Shown here: positions 40,409 through 48,967 of the stretch, piece after piece
Layout: each line of letters starts with the position of its first letter
Numbering within the stretch: the first letter of the stretch is position 1
Made by a program: the position numbers and the translations under genes
Assembly: GCF_012939955.1 (NCBI RefSeq)
Contig: NZ_SPMY01000010.1
Coordinates: 39,816-103,815 of the forward strand
DNA length: 64,000 nucleotides
Direction: 5' to 3'
Source: Candidatus Accumulibacter phosphatis
GTDB taxonomy: Bacteria > Pseudomonadota > Gammaproteobacteria > Burkholderiales > Rhodocyclaceae
The notes under the pieces: model-generated
Databases searched by the model: none
The model's input: the letters and a program-made list of their open reading frames with translations, nothing else
What the model was told of the DNA's origin: nothing

Positions 40409-40680
40409 GCGGCGCGCAGCGGGTGTTGATGTATTCCACCGGCGTTTGCCCCTTTTGCGTTCGTGCCGAGCAACTGCTGCTCGCCAGAGGCGTCGCCACG
40501 ATCGACAAGATCCGCATCGATCTTGATCCCCAGCGCCGTAGCGAGATGCTCGAGCGGACCGCCAGGCGTACCGTTCCGCAGATCTACATCGGTGAGACGC
40601 ACGTCGGCGGTTTCGACGATCTCCTTGCTTTCGATCGAGCGGGCAAGTTGTTACCCCTGCTGGCGGGTGACGCTGCCTGA
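40405..40680 (+). CDS. grxC: Glutaredoxin 3
   Basis: A 91-aa thioredoxin-fold reductase. The dithiol active site is CPFC in MYSTGVCPFCVRAEQLL. TVPQIYIGETHVGGFDDL carries the cis-Pro and glutathione-binding segment. It uses a GTG start overlapping the rhodanese stop (GTGA). It reduces glutathione mixed disulfides; the next gene, secB, often follows it. Confidence 0.93.
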   Translation: MSGAQRVLMYSTGVCPFCVRAEQLLLARGVATIDKIRIDLDPQRRSEMLERTARRTVPQIYIGETHVGGFDDLLAFDRAGKLLPLLAGDAA

Positions 40681-40752
40681 CAGCGGCTCACCGAGTGAGC
40701 GTGAACTTCCCCACAATTGTTTTCAATCCCCAACCATAGGCGCAAAAGAACC

Positions 40753-41247
40753 ATGACCGAACAAGAAACCCCGAACCCCGTCTTTGCCATTGAGAAGATC
40801 TACGTCAAGGATCTCTCGGTCGAAGTGCCGAATGCGCCTCAGATCTATCTCGACCGCGAGACGCCGACGATCAACATCCAGTTGCAGACCAAGGCGCAGG
40901 GTATCGGCGAAGGGCTTTTTGAGGTCACTTTGACGGCCACAGTGACGTCCAAGATCGGCGAGAAGACTGTCTTTCTCGTCGAAGTCGGCCAGGCGGGAAT
41001 CTTCCGTGTTCAGAACGTGCCGAGCGAAAATATGGAGCCCTTGCTGTCGATTGCCTGCCCCAATATTCTCTACCCCTATTCTCGCGAAGTCGTTTCCGAC
41101 GCCGTGACCCGCGCCGGTTTTGCGCCAGTCATGCTGCAGCCGGTCAATTTCGAGGCGCTTTACATGTCTCGCCTCCAGAGCCAGCAGGAGGAGGCGGCGA
41201 AAAATGCGCCGCAGGCTACTGAGCCTGGCGACGCGACCATTCAGTAA
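40753..41247 (+). CDS. secB: Protein-export chaperone SecB
   Basis: A 164-aa tetrameric chaperone holding preproteins unfolded for SecA. FAIEKIYVKDLSVEVPNAP opens the fold. VEVGQAGIFRV, CPNILYPYSREVVSDAVTRAG and LQPVNFEALYMSRL are diagnostic. Its partner SecA, with an intact SEC-C tail, is also in this window. The ATG at 40753 begins the similarity. Confidence 0.97.
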   Translation: MTEQETPNPVFAIEKIYVKDLSVEVPNAPQIYLDRETPTINIQLQTKAQGIGEGLFEVTLTATVTSKIGEKTVFLVEVGQAGIFRVQNVPSENMEPLLSIACPNILYPYSREVVSDAVTRAGFAPVMLQPVNFEALYMSRLQSQQEEAAKNAPQATEPGDATIQ

Positions 41248-41284
41248 GGAGCAAGCGGTCGCCAGAAGCGAGAAGGTCTCGGCG

Positions 41285-41719
41285 ATGAAGCGATCGCTGA
41301 CCGTGTTGCTCGCGGTAGGCCTTGCAGCGCCGGCCTTGGCGGTCGAGTTTCGCACCGTCGCCACGGCAGCGGTACTCTACGACGCTCCTTCGCCACGAGG
41401 CAAAAAGCTCTTCGTCATCCAGCGCGATACACCGGTCGAACTGGTCGTCCACCTCGAAGGCTGGGCGAAGGTACGCGATTCAGAGGGCAGCATGGCCTGG
41501 ATCGAGAGCAAGCACCTCGCTATGCGACATTCGGTGGTTGTAACCGCGCCACGTGCGCAAATCCGGCAAAGCGCCGACGAAGCCGCGGCCATGGTCTTCG
41601 AAGCCGAGAAGAATGTCGCCCTCGATTACCTCGAAGGCGTAGCCGGCGGCTGGGTCAAGGTTCGCCATCGCGACGGAGCGTCAGGCTACGTCCGCGCCGA
41701 TCAGATCTGGGGTCTGTGA
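41285..41719 (+). CDS. Secreted SH3-domain protein
   Basis: A 144-aa protein with a clear signal peptide ([17 protein letters not shown]) and two bacterial SH3-like repeats. One is about residues 20-75 ([50 protein letters not shown]) and the second 83-144 ([37 protein letters not shown]). These repeats bind peptidoglycan in many envelope proteins. It lies between secB and gpsA, 4 bp before gpsA, and is common at that position in related genomes. Confidence 0.85.
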   Translation: MKRSLTVLLAVGLAAPALAVEFRTVATAAVLYDAPSPRGKKLFVIQRDTPVELVVHLEGWAKVRDSEGSMAWIESKHLAMRHSVVVTAPRAQIRQSADEAAAMVFEAEKNVALDYLEGVAGGWVKVRHRDGASGYVRADQIWGL

Positions 41720-41723
41720 ACAC

Positions 41724-42713
41724 ATGAAGTTGACGGTACTGGGCGCTGGCGCCTGGGGTAGCGCGTTGGCTGCTGCTTTCAGTGATCAGCATGCTGTGAC
41801 GCTGTGGGCGCGCGAGTTGGAAGTGCGGCGCAGCCTGCGCGACAAGCGCGAAAACACGCGCTATCTTCCAGGCCACCGCTTTCCCGAGGCCTTGGGTATT
41901 GGGGAGGATTTTGAGGCGGCCGTGGGCGATGCCGACCTATTGTTAATAGCGACGCCGATCGCTGGTCTACGAGCAACGCTTTGTTGCTTGCGTGATGCCG
42001 CTGTGGCCAGCCCGCTGATCTGGGCGTGCAAGGGCCTGGAAGCCGAAACGGCCTTGCTTCCGCACCAGATCGTCGCCGAAGTTCTCGGCGCGCAGCGCTT
42101 GTGCGGAGCCTTGTCGGGCCCGAGCTTTGCCGACGAGGTGGTGCGCGGCCTGCCGACGGCGGTGACCCTGGCGGCCAACGACATCGTTTTCGGCCAGCAG
42201 ACGGCTTTGGCCTTGCATAGCTCCCGCTTTCGCATCTATGCCAACGACGATTTGCCCGGTGTTGAAATCGGCGGAGCGGTGAAAAACATCATGGCCATCG
42301 CCACCGGCGTCTGTGATGGTCTCGGCCTCGGTCTCAATGCTCGCGCCGCCCTGATTACGCGTGGACTCGCGGAAATAGCGCGCTTTGGCGTGGCTCTCGG
42401 CGGACAGGCGCAGACTTTCATGGGGCTGGCCGGGATGGGTGATCTGATCCTTACCTGTACCGGCGCTTTGTCGCGCAATCGGCGGGTGGGCCTCGAACTC
42501 GCCGCCGGCAAGACGCTGTCGCAGATACTCCACGACCTCGGTCACGTTGCCGAGGGCGTCAGCACGACGCGCGAAGTGGCTCGCCTGGCGAGCCAACTGG
42601 CGATAGAGATGCCGATCACGCAGGCGGTTTACGCCATCCTCTATCGCGATGAACCGGCCGCATCGGTGGTCGACAAACTGCTCAGCCGCGATCCGAAGTG
42701 CGAGGGGAGCTAG
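41724..42713 (+). CDS. gpsA: Glycerol-3-phosphate dehydrogenase [NAD(P)+]
   Basis: A 329-aa enzyme making sn-glycerol-3-phosphate for phospholipids. The Rossmann motif [14 protein letters not shown] is at residues 5-18. [36 protein letters not shown] with the catalytic Lys, and [14 protein letters not shown] are diagnostic. It closes the rhodanese-grxC-secB-SH3 run. Confidence 0.97.
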   Translation: MKLTVLGAGAWGSALAAAFSDQHAVTLWARELEVRRSLRDKRENTRYLPGHRFPEALGIGEDFEAAVGDADLLLIATPIAGLRATLCCLRDAAVASPLIWACKGLEAETALLPHQIVAEVLGAQRLCGALSGPSFADEVVRGLPTAVTLAANDIVFGQQTALALHSSRFRIYANDDLPGVEIGGAVKNIMAIATGVCDGLGLGLNARAALITRGLAEIARFGVALGGQAQTFMGLAGMGDLILTCTGALSRNRRVGLELAAGKTLSQILHDLGHVAEGVSTTREVARLASQLAIEMPITQAVYAILYRDEPAASVVDKLLSRDPKCEGS

Positions 42714-43084
42714 CCGGCTGCCTGCGTAGCCAGCGTCACGCGGCCGGAAGCGGCGCCAGAAGTTCTCGGAGTTGACGAAACTTTCTCCCTGGTCGCGTGC
42801 CACAGGGCGCTCTTGAGCGTGGGTCGCGCTCTCCTGGTGCCGGAGTCACAGCATTTTTCTGCGTGTCCAGCGTGTGCGGTGCGCCGGCTGCTGGCGCGTC
42901 TCCCGGGCAGCGCTTGCCGCTGCCACAAATTCGAAACCTGTAGCCCCCATGCTGCACTCGCCGCAGTGGCGAACCAGCACTGCTGACGTATCACCCTGAA
43001 TAATTTGTAGTAGAAATGATGGTTGACGGCACGAGAATTGCTTTGTTGCCGATATGCCCAGCCATCAACGGAGGTAGGCAAACG
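42714..43084. other. Intergenic region between gpsA and the OYE gene
   Basis: About 370 bp. It contains several short GC-rich inverted stretches (for example gcagcgcttgccgctgc at 42911-42927) and an AT-rich end (ataatttgtagtagaaatg) that may hold the promoter of the flavin oxidoreductase. Frames on the minus strand are open but show no family features. A tRNA was considered and not found. Confidence 0.4.
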
Positions 43085-44206
43085 ATGTTTAGAAAACTGT
43101 TTTCTCGTCATTCGCTCGGCGGTCAGCTGTTGGCGAACCGCGTCGTCATGGCGCCAATGAACCGCAACCGTGCGACCGACTGGCAACTCGCGCCGCCAGC
43201 GATGACCGCCAGATACTATTCCCAGCGCGCCTCCGCCGGCTTGATCATTGCCGAGGGGACGCCGGTTTCGCCGCAGGCTCGTGGTTGCGCCCGCACGCCT
43301 GGAATTTACAGCGGCGCGCAGGTCGCCGGTTGGCGCAAGGTGACCAAAGCGGTGCACCATGCCGGTGGCCGCATCTATCTGCAACTCTGGCACGTCGGGC
43401 GCGTCGGCCATAGCAGCTTGCGCGCGGACCGCTCCCCGCCGGTTGGGCCGACTGGAATCGGCCTGCACAGTGACCGGGTGCCGATCCTTAACGGCGGCGC
43501 CGAGCCGGTGATGGTGCCCTGCGAGGCGCCGCGCGGATTGGCGACCGAGGAGGTGCGGCTGATCATCGCCGACTTCGTTCGCGCTGCCCACAATGCCGTC
43601 GCCGCGGGCTTCGACGGCGTCGAGATTCACGCCGCGAACGGCTATTTGTTCGATCAGTTCCGCTGCCCCTACGTGAACGACCGTGCCGACGAGTACGGTG
43701 GCTCGCTGTCCAATCGCTGGCGCTTCCTGCTGGAGACGGTGCAAGCCGTCGCGGCGGCGATCGGCAGCGCACGCGTCGGTGTGCGTATCTCGCCACTGGG
43801 TACCGCGCACGAGATGCAGCCCGATCCGGATCCCCTGGTCAGCTATGGCTATCTCGCAACGCGGCTGAAGCTCTTGCGGGTCGGTCATCTGCACGTCTAT
43901 GACCAGGAAGGAAGCTGGATCCACGATCGACAGGGCGATCTTCTGCCGCACCTTCGCGCCTGCTTTCCGGGCACGATGATTCTTTGCGGAGGCTTCGATC
44001 ACGAACGCGCAGAAGCGGCGTTGCGTGCCGGGAGTGGCGATCTGATCGCCTTCGGCAGGCACTTCATCGCCAACCCGGATCTCGTCCAGCGTTTGCGCAT
44101 CGGGGCGCCCCTGGCGCCCTGGAACTCGACGACGATCTACAAGGGAGGGGCGAAAGGCTACATCGACTACCCGTCACTCGATGCCGCCGCCGTTACTGCG
44201 GCGTGA
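43085..44206 (+). CDS. Old Yellow Enzyme family NADH:flavin oxidoreductase
   Basis: A 373-aa FMN TIM-barrel ene-reductase, close to N-ethylmaleimide and xenobiotic reductases. NRVVMAPMNRNRATD, QLWHVGRVGHSSL, FDGVEIHAANGYLFDQF, NDRADEYGGSLSNRWRFLLE and the C-terminal FGRHFIANPDLVQRL are diagnostic. The ATG at 43085 has a GGAGG site. It is a single gene; detoxification of electrophiles is the usual role and the natural substrate is unknown. Confidence 0.92.
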   Translation: MFRKLFSRHSLGGQLLANRVVMAPMNRNRATDWQLAPPAMTARYYSQRASAGLIIAEGTPVSPQARGCARTPGIYSGAQVAGWRKVTKAVHHAGGRIYLQLWHVGRVGHSSLRADRSPPVGPTGIGLHSDRVPILNGGAEPVMVPCEAPRGLATEEVRLIIADFVRAAHNAVAAGFDGVEIHAANGYLFDQFRCPYVNDRADEYGGSLSNRWRFLLETVQAVAAAIGSARVGVRISPLGTAHEMQPDPDPLVSYGYLATRLKLLRVGHLHVYDQEGSWIHDRQGDLLPHLRACFPGTMILCGGFDHERAEAALRAGSGDLIAFGRHFIANPDLVQRLRIGAPLAPWNSTTIYKGGAKGYIDYPSLDAAAVTAA

Positions 44207-44326
44207 GCGTCGACGGTGGGCGGGGCGTGCTCTCAAAGCGCAGAACTCTTGATTGCCGCTGATGGTTATTGAGGACTATTGCACCAGCCGACACGGCGCT
44301 GAGTTCGTTCTGCAACCACGCGTCAG

Positions 44327-45514
44327 TCACCTCCGCGTCTCTTCGGCTTGGCGAGCGGCGATGTTGAAGGCTGCGATCAGCGCTAGCGGGATCCACGTCA
44401 AAAACCAGTGCTCTTTTGGTCTGGACAGGATCCAGCCACCTTCCGCCAGTCCAGCGCCAGCACCATAGATCAGGAGCGCGCCGCCAACCAGGAAGCCCAG
44501 ACGGTGTCTTTGGCGCCAGCAAAGACTGAGAGCCACCGCGTTGAGGGCCAGCCACAGAGACAAGCCGATGATGCCCGTGTAGTACAGAATGCCAAGAGCG
44601 AAACTATGTGGTTCACTGAACGGCACTGCGAAATCCTTGATGTCAATGGCCAGGGAGGCGCCGACCCCGAAGCCCAGCCAAGGGTGCTGGCTGATCTTTG
44701 CCAGGGCCTGCTGCCAGATTTCAAGGCGATAGGAAGTGCCGCGACTCAGGAGTGCATCGGGATGCAGCAGGAGCAAAGCCAGCAAGGCTGATAGGCCCGC
44801 CGCTACGAGTATGATCGAACGCTTGTTCCAGCAGGCGACGGCTAGCCAAGCGAAGACCAATGCCGTGGCGATGAGCGGAGAGCGCGAACCTGTTGCTAGC
44901 AGAGCACCTCCGAAAATCATGGCCAGAGCGATCGCCAGGCAGGCCTGGCGTCGCGGCAAGGTGATGCCCAAAGCGAGCCAAAGGGTGCAAAAGAAACCGA
45001 AAATATGTGAGCTAAGCAGAGGGTTGTCCAATGCGCCTGGACCAACCAGTCTCTCGCCAGGGGTCCAAGCAATGGCGAATGTGCCCAGCGAGTACATCGT
45101 CAGCGGAATCATCAGCAAGGCGCTGACAAGTGTGCTCTGTTCTAGTCGCTTACTGGCTTGAAGGCTTAGCAAAGAGCAAGCGGCAAATAGCAGTAGGACG
45201 TACAGAGGCTTTTTCAGCATGCTGCCGATTGAGGTGTCGGCGCCTGACCAGGTGACGCTGAGCAGCGCCCAAGTAGCGAAGGCCAGGAAAAGAATGACGA
45301 TGGGTTCGCGCAACAACACCCTTAGCGTTGCTGGTCGCAAGAGCAGCGCAATCGCGGCGGGACCTACAATCAGTGCGTAGAAGAACTTGTGGTAGATGCT
45401 GCGATCAGGCAGCACGACCAAGCCTACCAGCAAGGTCACGTAACCTAAGGGGAGTAGCCAATTGCAGATGAAAGAAAAGGCTTGTTGTGAGCGTGTCAGC
45501 ACCAAGGGTGGCAT
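44327..45514 (-). CDS. waaL: O-antigen ligase / polymerase family membrane protein
   Basis: A 395-aa protein with about eleven hydrophobic segments and the Wzy_C/O-antigen ligase core. The periplasmic loop and catalytic region read RGTSYRLEIWQQALAKIS, HPWLGFGVGASL and PFSEPHSFALGILYYTG, with the family's His and Arg residues. Such enzymes join O-polysaccharide to lipid A-core at the periplasmic face, or polymerise it. It is divergent from a glycosyltransferase cluster, and WaaL is the better reading given neighbouring core-like genes. A Wzy polymerase cannot be excluded. Confidence 0.82.
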   Translation of the reverse strand: MPPLVLTRSQQAFSFICNWLLPLGYVTLLVGLVVLPDRSIYHKFFYALIVGPAAIALLLRPATLRVLLREPIVILFLAFATWALLSVTWSGADTSIGSMLKKPLYVLLLFAACSLLSLQASKRLEQSTLVSALLMIPLTMYSLGTFAIAWTPGERLVGPGALDNPLLSSHIFGFFCTLWLALGITLPRRQACLAIALAMIFGGALLATGSRSPLIATALVFAWLAVACWNKRSIILVAAGLSALLALLLLHPDALLSRGTSYRLEIWQQALAKISQHPWLGFGVGASLAIDIKDFAVPFSEPHSFALGILYYTGIIGLSLWLALNAVALSLCWRQRHRLGFLVGGALLIYGAGAGLAEGGWILSRPKEHWFLTWIPLALIAAFNIAARQAEETRR

Positions 45515-45686
45515 CTTTCTATATCCTTAAGAACGATTGCGTCGAATTTTTCAATGAGTCGGCTGCTGTCCTGTGGCAGGCCGCGTGGAAGCTGTGAATT
45601 CCAGGCACGGACAGGGTTTCGCGCTGCTTTCAACCCTGCTCGAAGGCTTTTCACGAATGCGGCTCTGCACCAGAGAAACGATGGCC

Positions 45687-45720
45687 CAGCCCGACATATA
45701 CCTATGGTATAGTTGGGCTG
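45687..45720. repeat. Long imperfect inverted repeat
   Basis: CAGCCCGACATATACC and GGTATAGTTGGGCTG pair with one mismatch and one bulge around a three-base loop. No T-tract follows, so a terminator is unlikely. It may be the end of a degraded mobile element or a regulator site between two divergent surface-polysaccharide units. Confidence 0.5.
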
Positions 45721-45798
45721 TCATGCTCGCGCGAGCCCGCGGAAGTAGATCAGTTCTCTCAAACGTCAGTTTGAAGGCAGGCAGCGGTGCCCACGGGT

Positions 45799-45876
45799 AA
45801 GCGGTTTCTTGCCGAGAGTGACAGGATCATACGGTGGGCGGACCTGTTCGCGGTGATTGAATCGTACTATTCTTAG
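45799..45876 (+). pseudogene. Short relic resembling the N-terminus of an IS5-family transposase
   Basis: The 25 codons KRFLAESDRIIRWADLFAVI plus ESYYS, ended by TAG, resemble the start of IS5-type transposases, where a KRxFLxExxxxxPWxxLxxxIEPHY pattern is usual. There is an upstream stop in frame and no clear continuation, so the element is a remnant at best. The similarity is from memory of the family and is short. Confidence 0.35.
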
Positions 45877-46232
45877 CGAATAGTAAAACGAGGCGCTGCC
45901 CGGCCACCGGGCATGGCAATGGTTCGGTAGTTCCTCCTCATCCTGGAGGAGCATGGGCCGACGAAACCAACGTATGGAACCGGCTTGATCCCGCGCCATG
46001 GCGCACGAGGCGATCATCGCCGCACCGAGGTCGTTCAAGAACGAGGTCATGGCACCATGGCACGCGAGTCCGAGAGGCCCCAGACTGCGGTTAGCGAGCT
46101 TCCGGATGGCCACTTTATGGTCTGAAAGAGATCCTAATCGGAAAAGCTTCCGGCCGATCGGCTGCAGGCAGCCACGAGGTTTTCTGGGATCTCCGCTTAC
46201 TCAATCAGTGACCAAGGTTTCGAGCGTAAATA

Positions 46233-47387
46233 ATGATAAGTAAGCGAATCAAGGTCTTGCAGCTGCAGCCCGACTACAACGTCAAGGCGCACGATTTCGC
46301 CGACCTCGCCGAACAGATTGTCAAGGCCTTGCCGGCTGAACGCTACGAGATTGTGGCAGCGTTCCTCCGCGGTAAGCCGCAGCAGGGCGAGCCAGTGAGT
46401 CGGGCAGATCGCTCGGTCTATTTCGAGTTTTCCGACCCGCAACTGAAGGGCTTGCGCTTGCAGGCCATGTGGCAGCTCTATCGTTTCTGCCGGGCAGAAA
46501 GCTTCGATGTGGTGATCTGCAACCGCTTCAAGCCGGTCAACATGCTCTTGCAGTTGAACCGCTGGCTGCGAGTGCCGTTGTGCATCGGTATTTCCCATGG
46601 CTTTGGCGAGTACGGGCGCTACTACCGGCGCCTGCAGGCCAGGTCTCTAATTGACCGCGCCTGGCGCTTCGTTGGCGTCTCGCCGGCAGTCAAGCAATAC
46701 TTGCTCGACTGCAAATGCGGCTTTACCCAGCAGAATACTGTGGCCATAACCAATGCCATTGATATCGCGCAGGCAGAGGGTCTGCAGCTTCCTCGCGATG
46801 AGGCGCGCCGCTTGTTGGGGATCGACCAACAGGTGCGTCTGCTGGGTACCTGCGGCCGTCTGGTTCCCGTCAAGGGGCATGTTTACCTACTCCAGGCTTT
46901 CGCCCGGTTGAAGGATATCTATCCGCGAGCGACGCTCGCGATCATCGGAAGAGGGCGCGAAGAGCCGCGATTGCTGGCGGAGGTTGACAGGCTCGGCTTG
47001 CAGGGGCGAGTTCACCTGCTCGGCTTTCGCGCCGATGCCTTGCAATATATTCGTGCCTTCGATATCTGGACGATGCCTTCCCTCGCCGAAGGCCTGGGGC
47101 TGGCCTTGCTTGAAGGCATGAGCGGGCACTTGCCGGTGATTGCCTCCAGTGTGCCTGCCATGCTGCCGTTGATCCAGGGCGCAGGCGGTCTTGCCGTGCC
47201 GCCAGGAGACGTCAATGCGTTGACCAGTGCATTGGCTGATTATCTGCGGCTGAGTGATCAAGAGCTTCAGGAAAGGGGCGAGCGAGCCTACGCCTATTTA
47301 TGCGCCAGCCACGATATCGAAAGCTTCCGTCAACAGTACTTGCGACTCGTCGATGAGTCGCTGGCCCAGCTTAACCGACCGTCATGA
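46233..47387 (+). CDS. Glycosyltransferase family 4
   Basis: A 384-aa GT-B enzyme. The N-terminal acceptor domain includes VICNRFKPVNMLLQL and CIGISHGFGEYGRYYRR. The C-terminal donor domain has GTCGRLVPVKGHVYLLQAF, AIIGRGREEPRL, VHLLGFRADALQY and the E-x7-E type motif PSLAEGLGLALLEGMS. It is a paralogue of the GT4 at 48968-50098: both share HRFKP/NRFKP and the GL(R/K)L-W segment. It overlaps the next gene by ATGA. It probably adds a sugar to an LPS outer core or similar lipid-linked acceptor at the cytoplasmic membrane face. Confidence 0.9.
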   Translation: MISKRIKVLQLQPDYNVKAHDFADLAEQIVKALPAERYEIVAAFLRGKPQQGEPVSRADRSVYFEFSDPQLKGLRLQAMWQLYRFCRAESFDVVICNRFKPVNMLLQLNRWLRVPLCIGISHGFGEYGRYYRRLQARSLIDRAWRFVGVSPAVKQYLLDCKCGFTQQNTVAITNAIDIAQAEGLQLPRDEARRLLGIDQQVRLLGTCGRLVPVKGHVYLLQAFARLKDIYPRATLAIIGRGREEPRLLAEVDRLGLQGRVHLLGFRADALQYIRAFDIWTMPSLAEGLGLALLEGMSGHLPVIASSVPAMLPLIQGAGGLAVPPGDVNALTSALADYLRLSDQELQERGERAYAYLCASHDIESFRQQYLRLVDESLAQLNRPS

Positions 47388-48268
47388 ACAGAAATCACGA
47401 ACTAGTCACCGTCATCATCGCCTCCTATAACCATGGTCCCTATATCGAGGCGAGCATCCGCAGCGTGCTGGAACAGACCTATCCCTATGTGGAGTTACTG
47501 GTTATCGATGATGGCTCCACTGATGATAGTGTCGAGCGCATCCGGCGTTTGCAGGCCGAGCATGGTTTTTTCTTTATGGAGCAAACGAACCAGGGTTTGA
47601 CGCACACCCTCAATACGGCCATCAAGCAAGCCCAGGGCAGTCTGATCGTGTCCTTCGGTTCGGATGACATCATGCTTGCCGAGCGCTTGGCCAAGCAGGT
47701 CGCCTATCTGCGGGACAAGCCGGAAGTCGGGATCTGTGCGGGTAATATCGAACTGATCGATGCCGCTGGACGAGCGTATCCGGAAAAGCGGCAGCGTCGC
47801 AACGTGCCCTTTCGCCGGCTGGATTTCGAAGACGTGTTCATGGAGCGCAAACCCTACCCGCCAGCGCCTACTTTGATGTTCCGCAAGGAGGCCTTGCTGA
47901 AAGTCGGAGGTTTCGACCCTGAAATTCGGCTGGAAGATCTATTGATCGAGTTGAAGATCACCCATGCGGGCTACTACATCGATTGCCTTGGCGAAGTGCT
48001 TGCGCGTTATCGTAAACACGCCAGCAACTCGTACAAAAATCACCGCTTCATGGTCGATAGCATTCTCAAGACCTATGCCGTGTTTGGCGAGCATCCGCAA
48101 TACGATTGGGTCCGCTACCGTTTTCTCAACTCGATGTTTCTCAAGTGCTCCAATCGTGATCGTGGCTTGGCCCGTGAACTGTTGGCGCAGATTCCCTTCA
48201 AGCGTTGGTCGAAGAAAACCTGGCGGGGCCTGGTGAGGCTTTACCTATTGCCATGGGCGAAGGGCTGA
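47384..48268 (+). CDS. Glycosyltransferase family 2
   Basis: A 294-aa GT-A enzyme. VTVIIASYNHGPYIEASIRSV is the nucleotide-binding start, VIDDGSTDDSVERI follows, and the metal-binding DxD equivalent is in SFGSDDIML. The LIELKITHAGYYIDCLGEVL segment matches the catalytic base region. No membrane helices are seen, so it is a soluble or peripheral transferase. It is coupled to the GT4 before it and 6 bp from the acetyltransferase gene after it. Confidence 0.92.
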   Translation: MNRNHELVTVIIASYNHGPYIEASIRSVLEQTYPYVELLVIDDGSTDDSVERIRRLQAEHGFFFMEQTNQGLTHTLNTAIKQAQGSLIVSFGSDDIMLAERLAKQVAYLRDKPEVGICAGNIELIDAAGRAYPEKRQRRNVPFRRLDFEDVFMERKPYPPAPTLMFRKEALLKVGGFDPEIRLEDLLIELKITHAGYYIDCLGEVLARYRKHASNSYKNHRFMVDSILKTYAVFGEHPQYDWVRYRFLNSMFLKCSNRDRGLARELLAQIPFKRWSKKTWRGLVRLYLLPWAKG

Positions 48269-48274
48269 GTCGAA

Positions 48275-48910
48275 ATGGGCTTTTGGGCAAGATTCCTGAA
48301 GCGGCGCGCCAACAAGTCGATACGCCGCTTAGCCAAGTTCTATCGTGGACCAGCGAAGTTCCGGGCGCTCTATCCGCAGTATCAAATTGGTCTGGGAACC
48401 TACGGTATCCCCGTCGTCCATGACTGGCAAGAAGGCGCGACGCTCAAGCTGGGCAGCTACACGTCGATAGCCGAGAATGTGGAAATCTTCCTGGGCGGCC
48501 ATCATCGTACGGATTGGGTCAGTCTCTACCCGTTTCCGGCGATGATCCCCGAGGCCGCCGGGATTCGCGGATATGCGATAACGCGTGGCGATGTGCTTAT
48601 CGGCAGCGACGTTTGGTTGTGCAGCAACTCCATCATCCTGTCCGGCGTCACCATCGGGCATGGCGCGGTGGTCGCTGCTGGTGCGGTGGTTAGCCAAGAC
48701 GTGGCGCCCTATTCCGTGGTGGCGGGAAACCCGGCGCGGCAGATTCGCTGGCGCTTTCCGGAGGCGACGCGGCAGGCGCTGCTGGCGGCCGCTTGGTGGG
48801 ATTGGCCCGAGCAGGAAGTACGCAGCCTTAGCTGCTTGCTCTGTAGCGAGCAGATCGAGGCCTTTCTGGACTACGCACGGCAACGTGAGCTACGGCAGGC
48901 AGTTAACTGA
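48275..48910 (+). CDS. CatB-related hexapeptide-repeat O-acetyltransferase
   Basis: A 211-aa left-handed beta-helix acyltransferase. Repeats of the [LIV]-G-x4 type are visible, with GSYTSIAENVEIFLGGHHRTDWV, which holds the catalytic His, and GDVLIGSDVWLCSNSIILSGVTIGHGAVVAAGAVV. PYSVVAGNPARQIRWRF is the usual C-terminal motif of the group. It would transfer acetyl from acetyl-CoA to a sugar hydroxyl and decorate the glycan made by the two preceding transferases. Confidence 0.9.
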   Translation: MGFWARFLKRRANKSIRRLAKFYRGPAKFRALYPQYQIGLGTYGIPVVHDWQEGATLKLGSYTSIAENVEIFLGGHHRTDWVSLYPFPAMIPEAAGIRGYAITRGDVLIGSDVWLCSNSIILSGVTIGHGAVVAAGAVVSQDVAPYSVVAGNPARQIRWRFPEATRQALLAAAWWDWPEQEVRSLSCLLCSEQIEAFLDYARQRELRQAVN

Positions 48911-48967
48911 CTGCGGCGTTTGCGGTCCGCCGGAAAACCGGCTACCGAGCTGCTTTGCCGCCGGATT

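Larger units (their letters stand above)
45515..46232. other. Gene-poor divergent region with relic sequence
   Basis: About 720 bp between the ligase and the glycosyltransferase run. It is less GC-rich than its flanks and contains the inverted repeat at 45687-45720 and a transposase-like relic at 45799-45876. The remaining open frames (for example minus strand 45766-46113) show no family similarity and are not called. Promoters for both flanking transcription units should be here. Confidence 0.5.

Noticed and set aside
42714..43084. Possible tRNA (an ATTCGAAACC stretch resembles a T-loop)
   Set aside because: No acceptor stem, D-arm or anticodon stem can be formed around it.
45766..46113. 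Minus-strand frame of 115 codons in the divergent polysaccharide gap
   Set aside because: No family similarity or ribosome site, and it overlaps the transposase-like relic on the other strand.
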